From positions 124,167-188,166 of the forward strand of contig VIQV01000022.1 in NCBI GenBank assembly GCA_010206265.1: a stretch of DNA of 64,000 bases, written 5' to 3'. The DNA comes from Lachnospiraceae bacterium MD329. Lineage in GTDB: Bacteria > Bacillota > Clostridia > UBA1381. Below the pieces are notes generated by a model that was not told the origin of the DNA, ran no database searches, and was given only the letters and a program-made list of their open reading frames with translations. This document shows positions 1 through 7,101 of this stretch, piece after piece (positions within the stretch are counted from its first letter, which is position 1; each line of letters begins with the position of its first letter). Both the position numbers and the translations under genes were made by a program.

Positions 1-785
1 ACAGCGTCAGCACCGAGCGCAACCTCTACAACTTCGTCAAAGCCAAGCTCTTTTAATGCTGTAATCATACGTCCGATAGTAGCCTCAGCGCCAAACTGTC
101 CTTCGACAGCAGGGGCAGGGATAGCGACGGTTGTGGTATTCTTATCGTTTATTTTGTTTATTACCTCAGTTATCTGTGACATATCTGAAATTGCGCCAAA
201 CGGACAAGCCGCCGCGCAGTGACCGCAGCTGACGCATTTGCTTTCGTCAATTGTAGCAAGCTTGTCGCCGCCTATTGTAATAGCGCCGACGTCGCAGCTG
301 CGTTTGCAGGGACGCATTAAATCTGCTATTGCGTGATAAGGACAAGCCTCGGCGCACTTTCCGCATTCACGGCATTTTGTCTGGTCAATATATGCGCCTC
401 TGCCTGTAATTGTTATCGCGCCGAACGCGCACGCGCTCTGACACGATTTTGCCATACATTTCTGACAGTTTTCAGTTACCTGAAAACGGTTAATGGGACA
501 GCCCTCGCAGGCAGCAGGGATAACCTGTATTGTATTGCTCTTTACCTCAATGTTTTCTACGTTATGTATGGGAAGCGGCGGTTTGCCCATTGCAAGGCGT
601 ACGCGCTGTCTTATAATTTCTCTTTCTTTATATACGCAGCAGCGAAATCTCGGTGTTGCCGTAGGTATAATTTTGAAAGGGATATTGTCAATATTTTCTT
701 CGTTGAGCCCGTCGTTAAACGCAAGCTCCGCAACAGCTCTGAGAGCCTCGTATTTCATTTGTCTTGTATCTGTGTTACGTTCCAT
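1..785 (-). CDS. [FeFe] hydrogenase, group B-like, N-terminal part (partial)
   Basis: This leftward reading frame runs off the window edge with no stop, so only the first 261 residues are visible. The protein starts MERNTDTRQMKYEAL. An early stretch IPFKIIPTATPRFRCCVYKE is typical of group B monomeric [FeFe] hydrogenases, which reduce protons or oxidise H2 using ferredoxin. Cysteine clusters follow: CEGCPINRF, a CxxC/CxxxC segment, CRECGKCAEACP and CVSCGHCAAACP, which would hold several [4Fe-4S] clusters. The H-cluster domain should lie beyond base 1. The start has a GAGGGTGG ribosome binding site. Seen: ferredoxin-like clusters and the family-type N terminus. Inferred: hydrogenase activity. 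A non-hydrogenase 4Fe-4S protein with the same N terminus is the main alternative. Confidence 0.8.
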   Translation of the reverse strand, partial: MERNTDTRQMKYEALRAVAELAFNDGLNEENIDNIPFKIIPTATPRFRCCVYKEREIIRQRVRLAMGKPPLPIHNVENIEVKSNTIQVIPAACEGCPINRFQVTENCQKCMAKSCQSACAFGAITITGRGAYIDQTKCRECGKCAEACPYHAIADLMRPCKRSCDVGAITIGGDKLATIDESKCVSCGHCAAACPFGAISDMSQITEVINKINDKNTTTVAIPAPAVEGQFGAEATIGRMITALKELGFDEVVEVALGADA

Positions 786-821
786 TTTAAATCCACCCTC
801 TTTATAAATATTCCTATTTTT

Positions 822-850
822 AATATACACTATTTTCGTCAAAAAGTCAA
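822..850 (-). promoter_or_regulatory. Sigma-A promoter of the hydrogenase gene
   Basis: On the minus strand, TTGACT (850-845) and TATATT (827-822) are separated by 17 bases. The -10 lies about 36 bases before the ATG at 785. It is divergent from the cca promoter. Confidence 0.6.
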
Positions 851-888
851 TTGGAAACTGCATTACTTCTCAATTCCTTAAATCGCTA

Positions 889-918
889 TTGACATAGTGT
901 GCCGATTGGATTTATAAT
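889..918 (+). promoter_or_regulatory. Sigma-A promoter of cca
   Basis: TTGACA at 889-894 and TATAAT at 913-918 have an 18-base spacer. The ATG of cca lies 23 bases downstream. Confidence 0.7.
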
Positions 919-941
919 ATTTAATAGGAGTGTGTGTAGAA

Positions 942-2282
942 ATGAATATCAGACTGCCAGACAGCGTTATAAATATTTTAAACCGGCTTAATGAGGGCGG
1001 TTTTTCTGCATTTGTTGCGGGAGGGGCTGTGCGTGATATTCTGATGGGAAGAACACCCAGCGATTATGATATAGCTACAAGCGCAGGTCCCAAGACTATA
1101 AAATCTCTGTTTTCACGTACAATTGATACGGGAATAAAGCACGGGACTGTGACTGTTGTGGAAAATAAAACAGGTTATGAGGTAACAACTTTCAGGCGTG
1201 ACGGAGAGTATTCGGACGGACGTCACCCGAACAGTGTACAGTTTGTGGACGAACCGCGTGAGGACTGCGCGCGCCGTGATTTTACAATAAATGCAATGAT
1301 GTATAGTCCCAAAGATGGTTTTTTAGACTTCTTCGGCGGACAGCAGGATATTGAAAACAGGCTTGTGAGGTGTGTCGGAGTAAGCGAGGAACGCTTTAAG
1401 GAGGACGCGCTGCGTATGCTGCGTGCTGTGCGTTTTGGTGCGGTTTTATCCTTTAAGGTTGATGACGACGCTTACCGCGCAATAAAAAAATGCGCTGTGC
1501 TTATAAAAAAAGTGAGCAGCGAGCGTATTTTAGAAGAGCTTAATAAGATTTTATTGTCGGAAAATCCTGATTCTATTAAGGATTTACATAACTGCGGATT
1601 ATTAAAATATATTATGCCTGAGGTTGACAGGTGCTTTGGCGAGCCGCAGAAAAATAAGTATCATATTTATGATGTGGGTGACCATATTATGCATACGGTA
1701 AAATATACGCCTGCAGACCTTGTACTTCGCTGGGCGGCGCTTATGCACGATATCGGCAAGCCTGCCTGCGCGAGCCGTGATACAAACGGAATAATACATT
1801 TTTACGGTCATCACCGTGAAAGCTGCCGTCTGGCGGTAGACCTGCTTCACCGTCTGCGTATGGATAACGATACAATACGCGACGTGTCCGTACTTGTGGA
1901 AAACCACGATGTTCGAATTGAACCGTCTATGCCTGCGGTAAAGAGAATGATATCGCGTACAGGTGAGGCGCTGTTTGAAAAGCTTTTGCAGCTTCAGTTA
2001 GCGGACAACAGAGCGAAAAATCCTGTACATTTTCCTGATAAAAAAGCGCGTATCGACAGTGTGTATCAGATATATAAAGAAATCCTCGCGGAGCGTCAGC
2101 CGTATCTTGTTTCACATCTTGCCGTAAACGGTAAGGATTTAATACGAATCGGCTACAGACCGGGCAGGGAAATAGGCGATACGCTGAAACGGCTGATTGA
2201 TGAAGTTATTATCAATCCGTCGCTGAATAACCGCGATTATCTTTTAAAAGCGGCAAAGGAATACAGAATAAACAGAAGATAA
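942..2282 (+). CDS. cca: CCA-adding tRNA nucleotidyltransferase
   Basis: This enzyme adds or repairs the 3'-CCA end of tRNAs from CTP and ATP, without a template, in the cytoplasm. Near the N terminus are the class II nucleotidyltransferase signature GGAVRD and the metal-binding pair in DYDIATSA. RRDFTINAM follows in the second conserved block. An HD-type domain is visible at MHDIGKP with HHRESC after it, as in many Firmicute Cca proteins. I chose the ATG at 942 (446 residues). A GTG at 930 is in frame but overlaps the AGGAG ribosome binding site (926-930), so it is unlikely to be used. The gene is monocistronic and ends in a bidirectional terminator facing the DUF2161 gene. Confidence 0.93.
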   Translation: MNIRLPDSVINILNRLNEGGFSAFVAGGAVRDILMGRTPSDYDIATSAGPKTIKSLFSRTIDTGIKHGTVTVVENKTGYEVTTFRRDGEYSDGRHPNSVQFVDEPREDCARRDFTINAMMYSPKDGFLDFFGGQQDIENRLVRCVGVSEERFKEDALRMLRAVRFGAVLSFKVDDDAYRAIKKCAVLIKKVSSERILEELNKILLSENPDSIKDLHNCGLLKYIMPEVDRCFGEPQKNKYHIYDVGDHIMHTVKYTPADLVLRWAALMHDIGKPACASRDTNGIIHFYGHHRESCRLAVDLLHRLRMDNDTIRDVSVLVENHDVRIEPSMPAVKRMISRTGEALFEKLLQLQLADNRAKNPVHFPDKKARIDSVYQIYKEILAERQPYLVSHLAVNGKDLIRIGYRPGREIGDTLKRLIDEVIINPSLNNRDYLLKAAKEYRINRR

Positions 2283-2309
2283 AAAAACGGCTTTAAGCCG
2301 TTTTTTTAA
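2283..2309. terminator. Bidirectional intrinsic terminator
   Basis: An A-run, the short stem CGGCTT/AAGCCG and a run of seven Ts follow the cca stop. The reverse strand has the same shape and serves the convergent gene that ends at 2306. Confidence 0.85.
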
Positions 2310-3007
2310 TCCTGCTGTTTCTGTAAAAGCTCGGTATAATATTTTTCAAGTTCCGGATACTCCATAAGCCCCAGTCTGCCTTCCTTAGTAATTGCATAAA
2401 TACCGCGTCCGACTTTTTCAAACCAGCCGTAAACATTCATTGACAGTATGTTATACGCGTTATCGGCACCGCCGAGTTCACGTACCTTTTTTGCGCTCAT
2501 TTCGCCGTACATATCAAGAATGCAGGCTATATGTATACATTTTTCCGTGTATGCGGTGATAATTTTTGTGCCTGTAACGCCTCCTGTGTTTGTTTCGATT
2601 GTTCTGCCGTTTATTTCTTCCATAATTTCTTTGCGCTTTGCGTTATCCTTACGGGTAAAGTTAAACGGCTTTGGTTCAAACACTATTTCTGCAAACGAAT
2701 GTTCGCCTCTGAGTGATACAAAAATCAGACCGAGTTCCAGTTTTTTAATGACTGAAAAGGTGGAGCGGAACTTTTTTAATGAATACTGTTTCGGCTTGGG
2801 TACGGCAATAAACACGTCCGCGCCTGTCCTCTGTCGTTTAAGTCCCTGCGCGAGCAGTGCGACAGACAGATTTTTTTTCAGCTCGACAATTATAAATTCG
2901 TCGTCCTTAACCGCTGTCATATCGCAGTCCTTAACCTCGGCATTTACCTTGTAGCCGCGTTTTACAAACAGATTGCGTACAGGCGGATAGAGCTCCTGTT
3001 CCGTCAT
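2306..3007 (-). CDS. DUF2161 family PD-(D/E)XK-type phosphodiesterase-like protein
   Basis: A 233-residue soluble protein beginning MTEQELYPPVRNLFVKRGY. The N-terminal half matches the DUF2161 pattern, with an acidic CDMTAV strand followed by EFIIVELKK. This is the D...ExK core of a restriction-endonuclease-like fold. The C-terminal part (about 150-233) looks like a winged-helix region (LDMYGEMSAKKVRELGG). The biological role of the family is not established; nuclease activity is inferred from the fold. It overlaps the upstream deacetylase gene by four bases (ATGA), so the two are translationally coupled. Its stop lies in the bidirectional terminator. Confidence 0.7.
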   Translation of the reverse strand: MTEQELYPPVRNLFVKRGYKVNAEVKDCDMTAVKDDEFIIVELKKNLSVALLAQGLKRQRTGADVFIAVPKPKQYSLKKFRSTFSVIKKLELGLIFVSLRGEHSFAEIVFEPKPFNFTRKDNAKRKEIMEEINGRTIETNTGGVTGTKIITAYTEKCIHIACILDMYGEMSAKKVRELGGADNAYNILSMNVYGWFEKVGRGIYAITKEGRLGLMEYPELEKYYTELLQKQQD

Positions 3008-3822
3008 ATTTGTTTCAGTTCTCCTGCGTTTATTTTATGATGTACGCCGTCAACCGAAATCCATACAGGGATTGCTGAGGGGTTATACACGGCGTCGCCC
3101 TTTGCCGTGAATTTAAGATTTTTTGCGGCGTTCATATAATCTACGATTTCAATATTTGTCGCATACCATATATCGTCCCTGTTTCCTATAAATTCGCAGA
3201 AACCTTCGATTAAATCCCAGCTGTCGTCGCGGTCGAACTCATAGCTGTGTCCCCACACATACATCATATAAAGATACTGGGTTTTGTTCAAATCGGCAAA
3301 ACGACGGGCATTTTCCATAAGGTTGTGACCGTGATGACAGGTAGATGTCCATTCGAGATAGTTGTCGGGGAATGCAAAGTCGTCTGTATTTCCGACAACA
3401 CGGCAGTATTCAATGCCGCACGCAGGCAGAAGATTTATTATATCTTTACTGTAGGAACCGTTTGGATAGCTCATTCCGCGTACAGGATAGCCTGCCGCGT
3501 CTTCAAGCGCCTTTTTGTCCTCGATTACCTGCTGAACCACCTGTTCGAGCGGACAGCGTTCAATTGTAGGGTGGGTGGACGTATGGCAGGAAATCTCGTG
3601 TCCCTTATACAGTTCTTTTATTTCATCAATCTGTATGCGTCTTTCGTCAGAGTTCATAAGTCCTGAGTTTAGGTGGAATGTTCCTTTAATTCCGTTTTGG
3701 TTGAAAATTTCTATCAGACGGCGGTCAAATTCCTGACCGTCGTCATAGCTCATAGTGAGTACCTTGTGTTTTCCGTCGGGGAAACAGGTGTAAATTGTTT
3801 TTAGTGGTCTTTTGTTTTCCAT
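3004..3822 (-). CDS. Polysaccharide deacetylase (NodB-like) family protein
   Basis: A 272-residue protein with a NodB homology domain. The first metal-binding motif is LTMSYDDGQEFD (catalytic Asp-Asp), and the His pair is in HEISCHTSTHP (HxxxxH type). GTFHLNSG and the later MSYPNGSY segment also fit the family. Such enzymes remove N- or O-acetyl groups from carbohydrates. There is no signal peptide, so it may act in the cytoplasm, or it may be a deacetylase-like protein of other function. The start has an AAAGGAAGG ribosome binding site. The gene is coupled to the DUF2161 gene by an ATGA overlap and lies 16 bases after the metallophosphoesterase gene, suggesting a three-gene leftward operon. 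Confidence 0.8.
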   Translation of the reverse strand: MENKRPLKTIYTCFPDGKHKVLTMSYDDGQEFDRRLIEIFNQNGIKGTFHLNSGLMNSDERRIQIDEIKELYKGHEISCHTSTHPTIERCPLEQVVQQVIEDKKALEDAAGYPVRGMSYPNGSYSKDIINLLPACGIEYCRVVGNTDDFAFPDNYLEWTSTCHHGHNLMENARRFADLNKTQYLYMMYVWGHSYEFDRDDSWDLIEGFCEFIGNRDDIWYATNIEIVDYMNAAKNLKFTAKGDAVYNPSAIPVWISVDGVHHKINAGELKQI

Positions 3823-3838
3823 TTTTATTATCCTTCCT

Positions 3839-4678
3839 TTATTTAATATCTTCTGAATGAAGTGTTATAACTGTAAGTTCGGGTCTGTTAAACAGACGCG
3901 GTATCAGCATTGGATTTCCTATTCCGCGGCTTACAATCATATCTGAATGAGGTGCGTGGTAATGTCCTCCGACGTATTTCGGGAACATAATAGAGGATTG
4001 TCCAACCCAGCTTGAACGCGGTGAAACAAGTCCCTGTCCCGTGGGAAGACGTACTTGTCCGCCGTGCATATGACCTGCGATAACCAAATCAAACGCATAG
4101 TTTTTGATATAATCAAAAAGATTGGCACGGTGGAAAAGCAGTATTTCGTAGCTGTCACACCGTTCGAGCTTTGAAATTGCCGTTTTAATGTTTGCCGAGG
4201 CGCGTACTGATTTTCGTGAAAACGGGTCGTCAATCCCGTAAAGCACAATTTCGCTGCTGCCGCGGTTTAATGTAACACGTTCGGAGCGAAGTGTTTTTAC
4301 GCCGATATTGGTTGTTATTCGTTCAAACTCTTCGTAGTCGCCGCGCCATAAGTCGTGGTTACCTGTTACGGCATATACGGGCGCAATATCAACCAGATGT
4401 TCGCAAAGACGTACCGAAGGCAGAAAACTTCCCTTGTCGTCCGCAAGGTCGCCTGTGGATACTATTATATCGGGCATTTCGTTTTTGATTTCTGTTACAA
4501 GCCCCGGTACGTTGTCAGCGTGAAAATCCGAAACCTGTAAAATTTTAAAGTTGTTAAAATCAGAGGGGATTTTCTCTGAGGAAATATTGTAATGTGTAAC
4601 TTCAAGTCTGTTGTCAAGTCCTTTTAACAAACATAATGCACCGCCTGCCAGTGCGGCGGCTTTTAAGAATTTTTTCAC
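3839..4678 (-). CDS. Membrane-anchored metallophosphoesterase (YkuE-like)
   Basis: A calcineurin-like phosphoesterase with the full metal-binding set: SDFHAD (DxH), STGDLAD (GDxxD), VTGNHDLW (GNHD) and AGHMHGGQ (GHxH). A short hydrophobic N-terminal segment (KFLKAAALAGGALCLL) is likely a membrane anchor or signal. The start chosen is GTG 4678, which has AAAGGACAG six bases upstream. The frame is open to an upstream ATG at 4696 and a further start at 4738, but the promoter -10 lies at 4724-4719 and neither has a good ribosome binding site. Related proteins cleave phosphodiesters or UDP-sugar lipids; the substrate here is unknown. It is first gene of the leftward operon. Confidence 0.82.
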   Translation of the reverse strand: MKKFLKAAALAGGALCLLKGLDNRLEVTHYNISSEKIPSDFNNFKILQVSDFHADNVPGLVTEIKNEMPDIIVSTGDLADDKGSFLPSVRLCEHLVDIAPVYAVTGNHDLWRGDYEEFERITTNIGVKTLRSERVTLNRGSSEIVLYGIDDPFSRKSVRASANIKTAISKLERCDSYEILLFHRANLFDYIKNYAFDLVIAGHMHGGQVRLPTGQGLVSPRSSWVGQSSIMFPKYVGGHYHAPHSDMIVSRGIGNPMLIPRLFNRPELTVITLHSEDIK

Positions 4679-4718
4679 GTTAATCTGTCCTTTCATTGCT
4701 GATGGTTGTATATTTACT

Positions 4719-4727
4719 ATTATACCA
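4719..4727 (-). promoter_or_regulatory. Extended -10 promoter of the leftward operon
   Basis: The minus strand reads TGGTATAAT, an extended -10 element. No good -35 is visible. It sits about 40 bases before the GTG start at 4678 and decides against the longer reading frame. Confidence 0.5.
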
Positions 4728-4809
4728 CTATTTTTCAATAAAAGCCACTCATTTTATTGAAATTTTAAAAATAAAGTGTTAAAATAGGCATATGAAAGGA
4801 GAAATGAAA

Positions 4810-5106
4810 ATGATAAGACATATAGTAATGTGGCGATTGGCGCCTTGTGAGGATAAAAAAGAGAAGGCAATGCTTATAAAGGAAAATCTGGAGGCATTAA
4901 AAAATAAAATAGATGTTCTGGTTGATATTGAAGTAGGAATAAACTTTGAAGGTTCGGATTCCGCTTCAGATGTTGTGCTTGTATCAACGTTTAAAACAGC
5001 GGAGGATTTAAACGCGTATCAGAATCACCCTGCGCATAAGGCGGTCGGTACTGCTTTTGTACGTCCCAATGTGGCAGAAAGACGTGTTTGCGATTATGAA
5101 TTTTGA
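4810..5106 (+). CDS. Dabb (stress-responsive A/B barrel) domain protein
   Basis: A 98-residue protein starting MIRHIVMWRL, the usual opening of single-domain Dabb proteins, with the family pattern IEVGINFEGSDSASDVVLVS and YQNHPAHKAV. These form small dimeric ferredoxin-like barrels. Most have no proven function; some are stress-induced and some are cyclases or oxygenases in other organisms. The start at 4810 is preferred over upstream in-frame ATGs (4792, 4804) because AAGGAG at 4796-4801 lies eight bases before it. The gene is monocistronic, between the divergent metallophosphoesterase gene and the miaB promoter. Confidence 0.8.
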   Translation: MIRHIVMWRLAPCEDKKEKAMLIKENLEALKNKIDVLVDIEVGINFEGSDSASDVVLVSTFKTAEDLNAYQNHPAHKAVGTAFVRPNVAERRVCDYEF

Positions 5107-5108
5107 TG

Positions 5109-5137
5109 TTGTATTATGTAGGATTTTGTGATATAAT
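5109..5137 (+). promoter_or_regulatory. Promoter of the miaB-ylbF-mutS-mutL-miaA cluster
   Basis: TTGTAT at 5109-5114 and TATAAT at 5132-5137 have a 17-base spacer. The miaB ATG lies 36 bases downstream with an AGGAGA ribosome binding site. Confidence 0.7.
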
Positions 5138-5173
5138 CAAACGATAAGCAATTTTGAATTAGGAGAAATATAA

Positions 5174-6589
5174 ATGGCAAAACTAATTACAGAGGAACAG
5201 CTTGCCGCAGAGCGTGGCTTTATAATAAAGCTTAAAGAGGAAAATATGCGTTATGCTGCGCAAAACGGCAGACCGCGTCTTGCGCTCACGGAAACATACG
5301 GCTGTCAGCAGAATGAAAACGATACCGAACGTATTCGCGGTATGCTTTTCGAGGCGGGATTTGAATTTACCGACGACGCAAAAATTGCCGACGTTGTTAT
5401 TTACAATACCTGCGCTGTACGTGAAAATGCCGAACAGAAGGTTTTTGGCAGGCTAGGAATTCTAAAACATATAAAAGAAGAACGGCGCGATATGATAATA
5501 GCTGTTTGCGGCTGTATGGTTCAGCAGGAGCATATTACCGAAAAAATAAAGAGTGTGCACGAGCACGTTGACCTCGTTTTCGGTACGCACGCGCTTTATA
5601 AAATGCCTGAGCTTTTATATAAAGCAATGCACCAGAAAAAGACAGTTGTTGATATTGAGCCGAGTGACGGAGCGATTGCTGAGGATATACCGATTCTGCG
5701 TGACGACAGTAAAAAAGCGTGGGTAAGCGTTATGTACGGCTGTAACAATTTCTGCTCGTACTGTATTGTGCCGTATGTGCGCGGACGCGAACGCAGCCGT
5801 ACACCGGAGGCGGTGCTTAATGAAGTGAAAGAGCTTGTAAAAAACGGCTGTACAGAAATTGCCCTGCTGGGACAGAATGTAAATTCTTACGGTAAGGATT
5901 TGGATATTGATATAGATTTTGCCGACCTTATGCGAATGGTAAACGAGATTGAGGGAGTGGAGCGTATACGTTTTATGACCTCGCACCCAAAGGATTTAAG
6001 CGATAAGCTTATACAGACAATTGCCGAGTGTGACAAGGTATGCAAGCAGCTGCATTTACCGTTTCAAGCCGGTTCAGATAATATTTTAAAGCAGATGAAC
6101 AGAAAATATACAAAGGCGGAATATCTTGAAAAAATTGAAAAGGCAAAGAAAGCTATACCGAATCTTTCTCTTTCAACCGATGTTATAGTAGGATTTCCTA
6201 CCGAAACAAATGAGGATTTTGAGGAAACGCTTGATGTTTTAAGACAGGTTGAATTTGATAATATATTTTCTTTTATCTATTCGAGGCGTGAGGGCACTCC
6301 TGCCGCAAAACTGGATTTTGTATTGTCGGAGGAAGAAATTCACTCTAACTTTAACAGGCTTTTGGAGGTTCAGAATGAAATTTCAAAGCGAAAAAATGAA
6401 GAGTATGTCGGAAGAATTGAAAGAGTTCTGGTTGACGGCGTAAGTAAAAATGACGAGAGTACTCTGTCAGGTAGGTGCGACAGTTCAAAGATAGTAAATT
6501 TTAAGGGCGATAAGTCGCTTATAGGAAAATATATAGACGTTAAAATAACAGAGGCTCATACTTGGAGCCTTAATGGTGAAACAGTTTAA
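5174..6589 (+). CDS. miaB: tRNA-2-methylthio-N6-dimethylallyladenosine synthase MiaB
   Basis: A radical SAM methylthiotransferase that converts i6A37 to ms2i6A37 in tRNAs, working after MiaA (also in this cluster). The N-terminal UPF0004 domain carries three cluster cysteines in TYGCQQNEND, NTCAVRENA and CGCMVQQ. The radical SAM motif is YGCNNFCSYC (CxxxCxxC) near residue 190. A C-terminal TRAM-like segment covers roughly 400-471. Length (471) is normal for the family. The MtaB and RimO paralogues are less likely because the first motif reads GCQQNEND as in MiaB. The gene is followed 18 bases later by ylbF. Confidence 0.93.
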   Translation: MAKLITEEQLAAERGFIIKLKEENMRYAAQNGRPRLALTETYGCQQNENDTERIRGMLFEAGFEFTDDAKIADVVIYNTCAVRENAEQKVFGRLGILKHIKEERRDMIIAVCGCMVQQEHITEKIKSVHEHVDLVFGTHALYKMPELLYKAMHQKKTVVDIEPSDGAIAEDIPILRDDSKKAWVSVMYGCNNFCSYCIVPYVRGRERSRTPEAVLNEVKELVKNGCTEIALLGQNVNSYGKDLDIDIDFADLMRMVNEIEGVERIRFMTSHPKDLSDKLIQTIAECDKVCKQLHLPFQAGSDNILKQMNRKYTKAEYLEKIEKAKKAIPNLSLSTDVIVGFPTETNEDFEETLDVLRQVEFDNIFSFIYSRREGTPAAKLDFVLSEEEIHSNFNRLLEVQNEISKRKNEEYVGRIERVLVDGVSKNDESTLSGRCDSSKIVNFKGDKSLIGKYIDVKITEAHTWSLNGETV

Positions 6590-6607
6590 GAAAGGAAGTA
6601 AACATCA

Positions 6608-6988
6608 ATGAATGAAATTATGGAAAAAACAAGAGAGCTTGGAGAGCTTATTCAAAACAGCGAAGAAATGAAAAATGTAAAGAATGCCGAGATTTTGCAG
6701 GAGAATGACGACAAGGCTCAGGAGCTTTTAAAGGAATTTAATATGCAGAGAATGAACCTTGCAAGAGATATGCAGAACAACAAGATTTCTCAGGAAGAGG
6801 CGATAAAGCAGAATAACGAGGCTTTTGAAAAAATGCTTGAAGAAAGCGAGTCAATCAAAAAGTATATTGACGCGAAACACGAGTTTGATTCTCTTGTAAA
6901 TCAGGTAAATCAGGTGCTGAACTTCTATATTACAGGACAAGACCCGAACTGTACACATAACTGTTCAACCTGCGGCGGCTGCCACTAA
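6608..6988 (+). CDS. YlbF/YmcA family protein with a C-terminal cysteine cluster
   Basis: A 126-residue, mainly helical and highly charged protein with the YlbF/YmcA domain in residues 1-110. In Bacillus, YmcA, YlbF and YaaT form an Fe-S complex that affects RNase Y-dependent mRNA maturation, sporulation, competence and biofilm formation. The last residues hold four cysteines at 115, 119, 122 and 125 (CTHNCSTCGGCH), a likely metal or Fe-S site. Gene order miaB-ylbF-mutS-mutL matches ymcB(miaB)-ymcA-(cotE)-mutS-mutL of Bacillus, which favours a YmcA-like role. The gene has an AAAGGAAG ribosome binding site. Confidence 0.78.
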   Translation: MNEIMEKTRELGELIQNSEEMKNVKNAEILQENDDKAQELLKEFNMQRMNLARDMQNNKISQEEAIKQNNEAFEKMLEESESIKKYIDAKHEFDSLVNQVNQVLNFYITGQDPNCTHNCSTCGGCH

Positions 6989-7050
6989 AAAGTTCTATGT
7001 ACGCGGCGGCAAACGAGAAAAAACGATAAGTATCAAATTCTGAACTTTTT
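6987..7050 (+). terminator. Inverted repeat after ylbF, possible weak terminator
   Basis: AAAAAGTTC (6987-6995) and GAACTTTTT (7042-7050) are perfect 9-base arms with a long 46-base loop. The right arm ends in five Ts. It may only attenuate transcription into mutS. Confidence 0.35.
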
Positions 7051-7101
7051 ACTCGGTATTTCAGCAAATAAACAAAAAACAACAGATAAGGAGAAAAAAC
7101 T

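Noticed and set aside
333-881. Open frame antisense to the [FeFe] hydrogenase gene
   Set aside because: It runs opposite to a clear ferredoxin-type protein with a good start, and its translation has no recognisable domain.
4679-4738. Longer N terminus of the metallophosphoesterase from 4738
   Set aside because: The extra codons contain the promoter -10 and lack a ribosome binding site; GTG 4678 is well supported.
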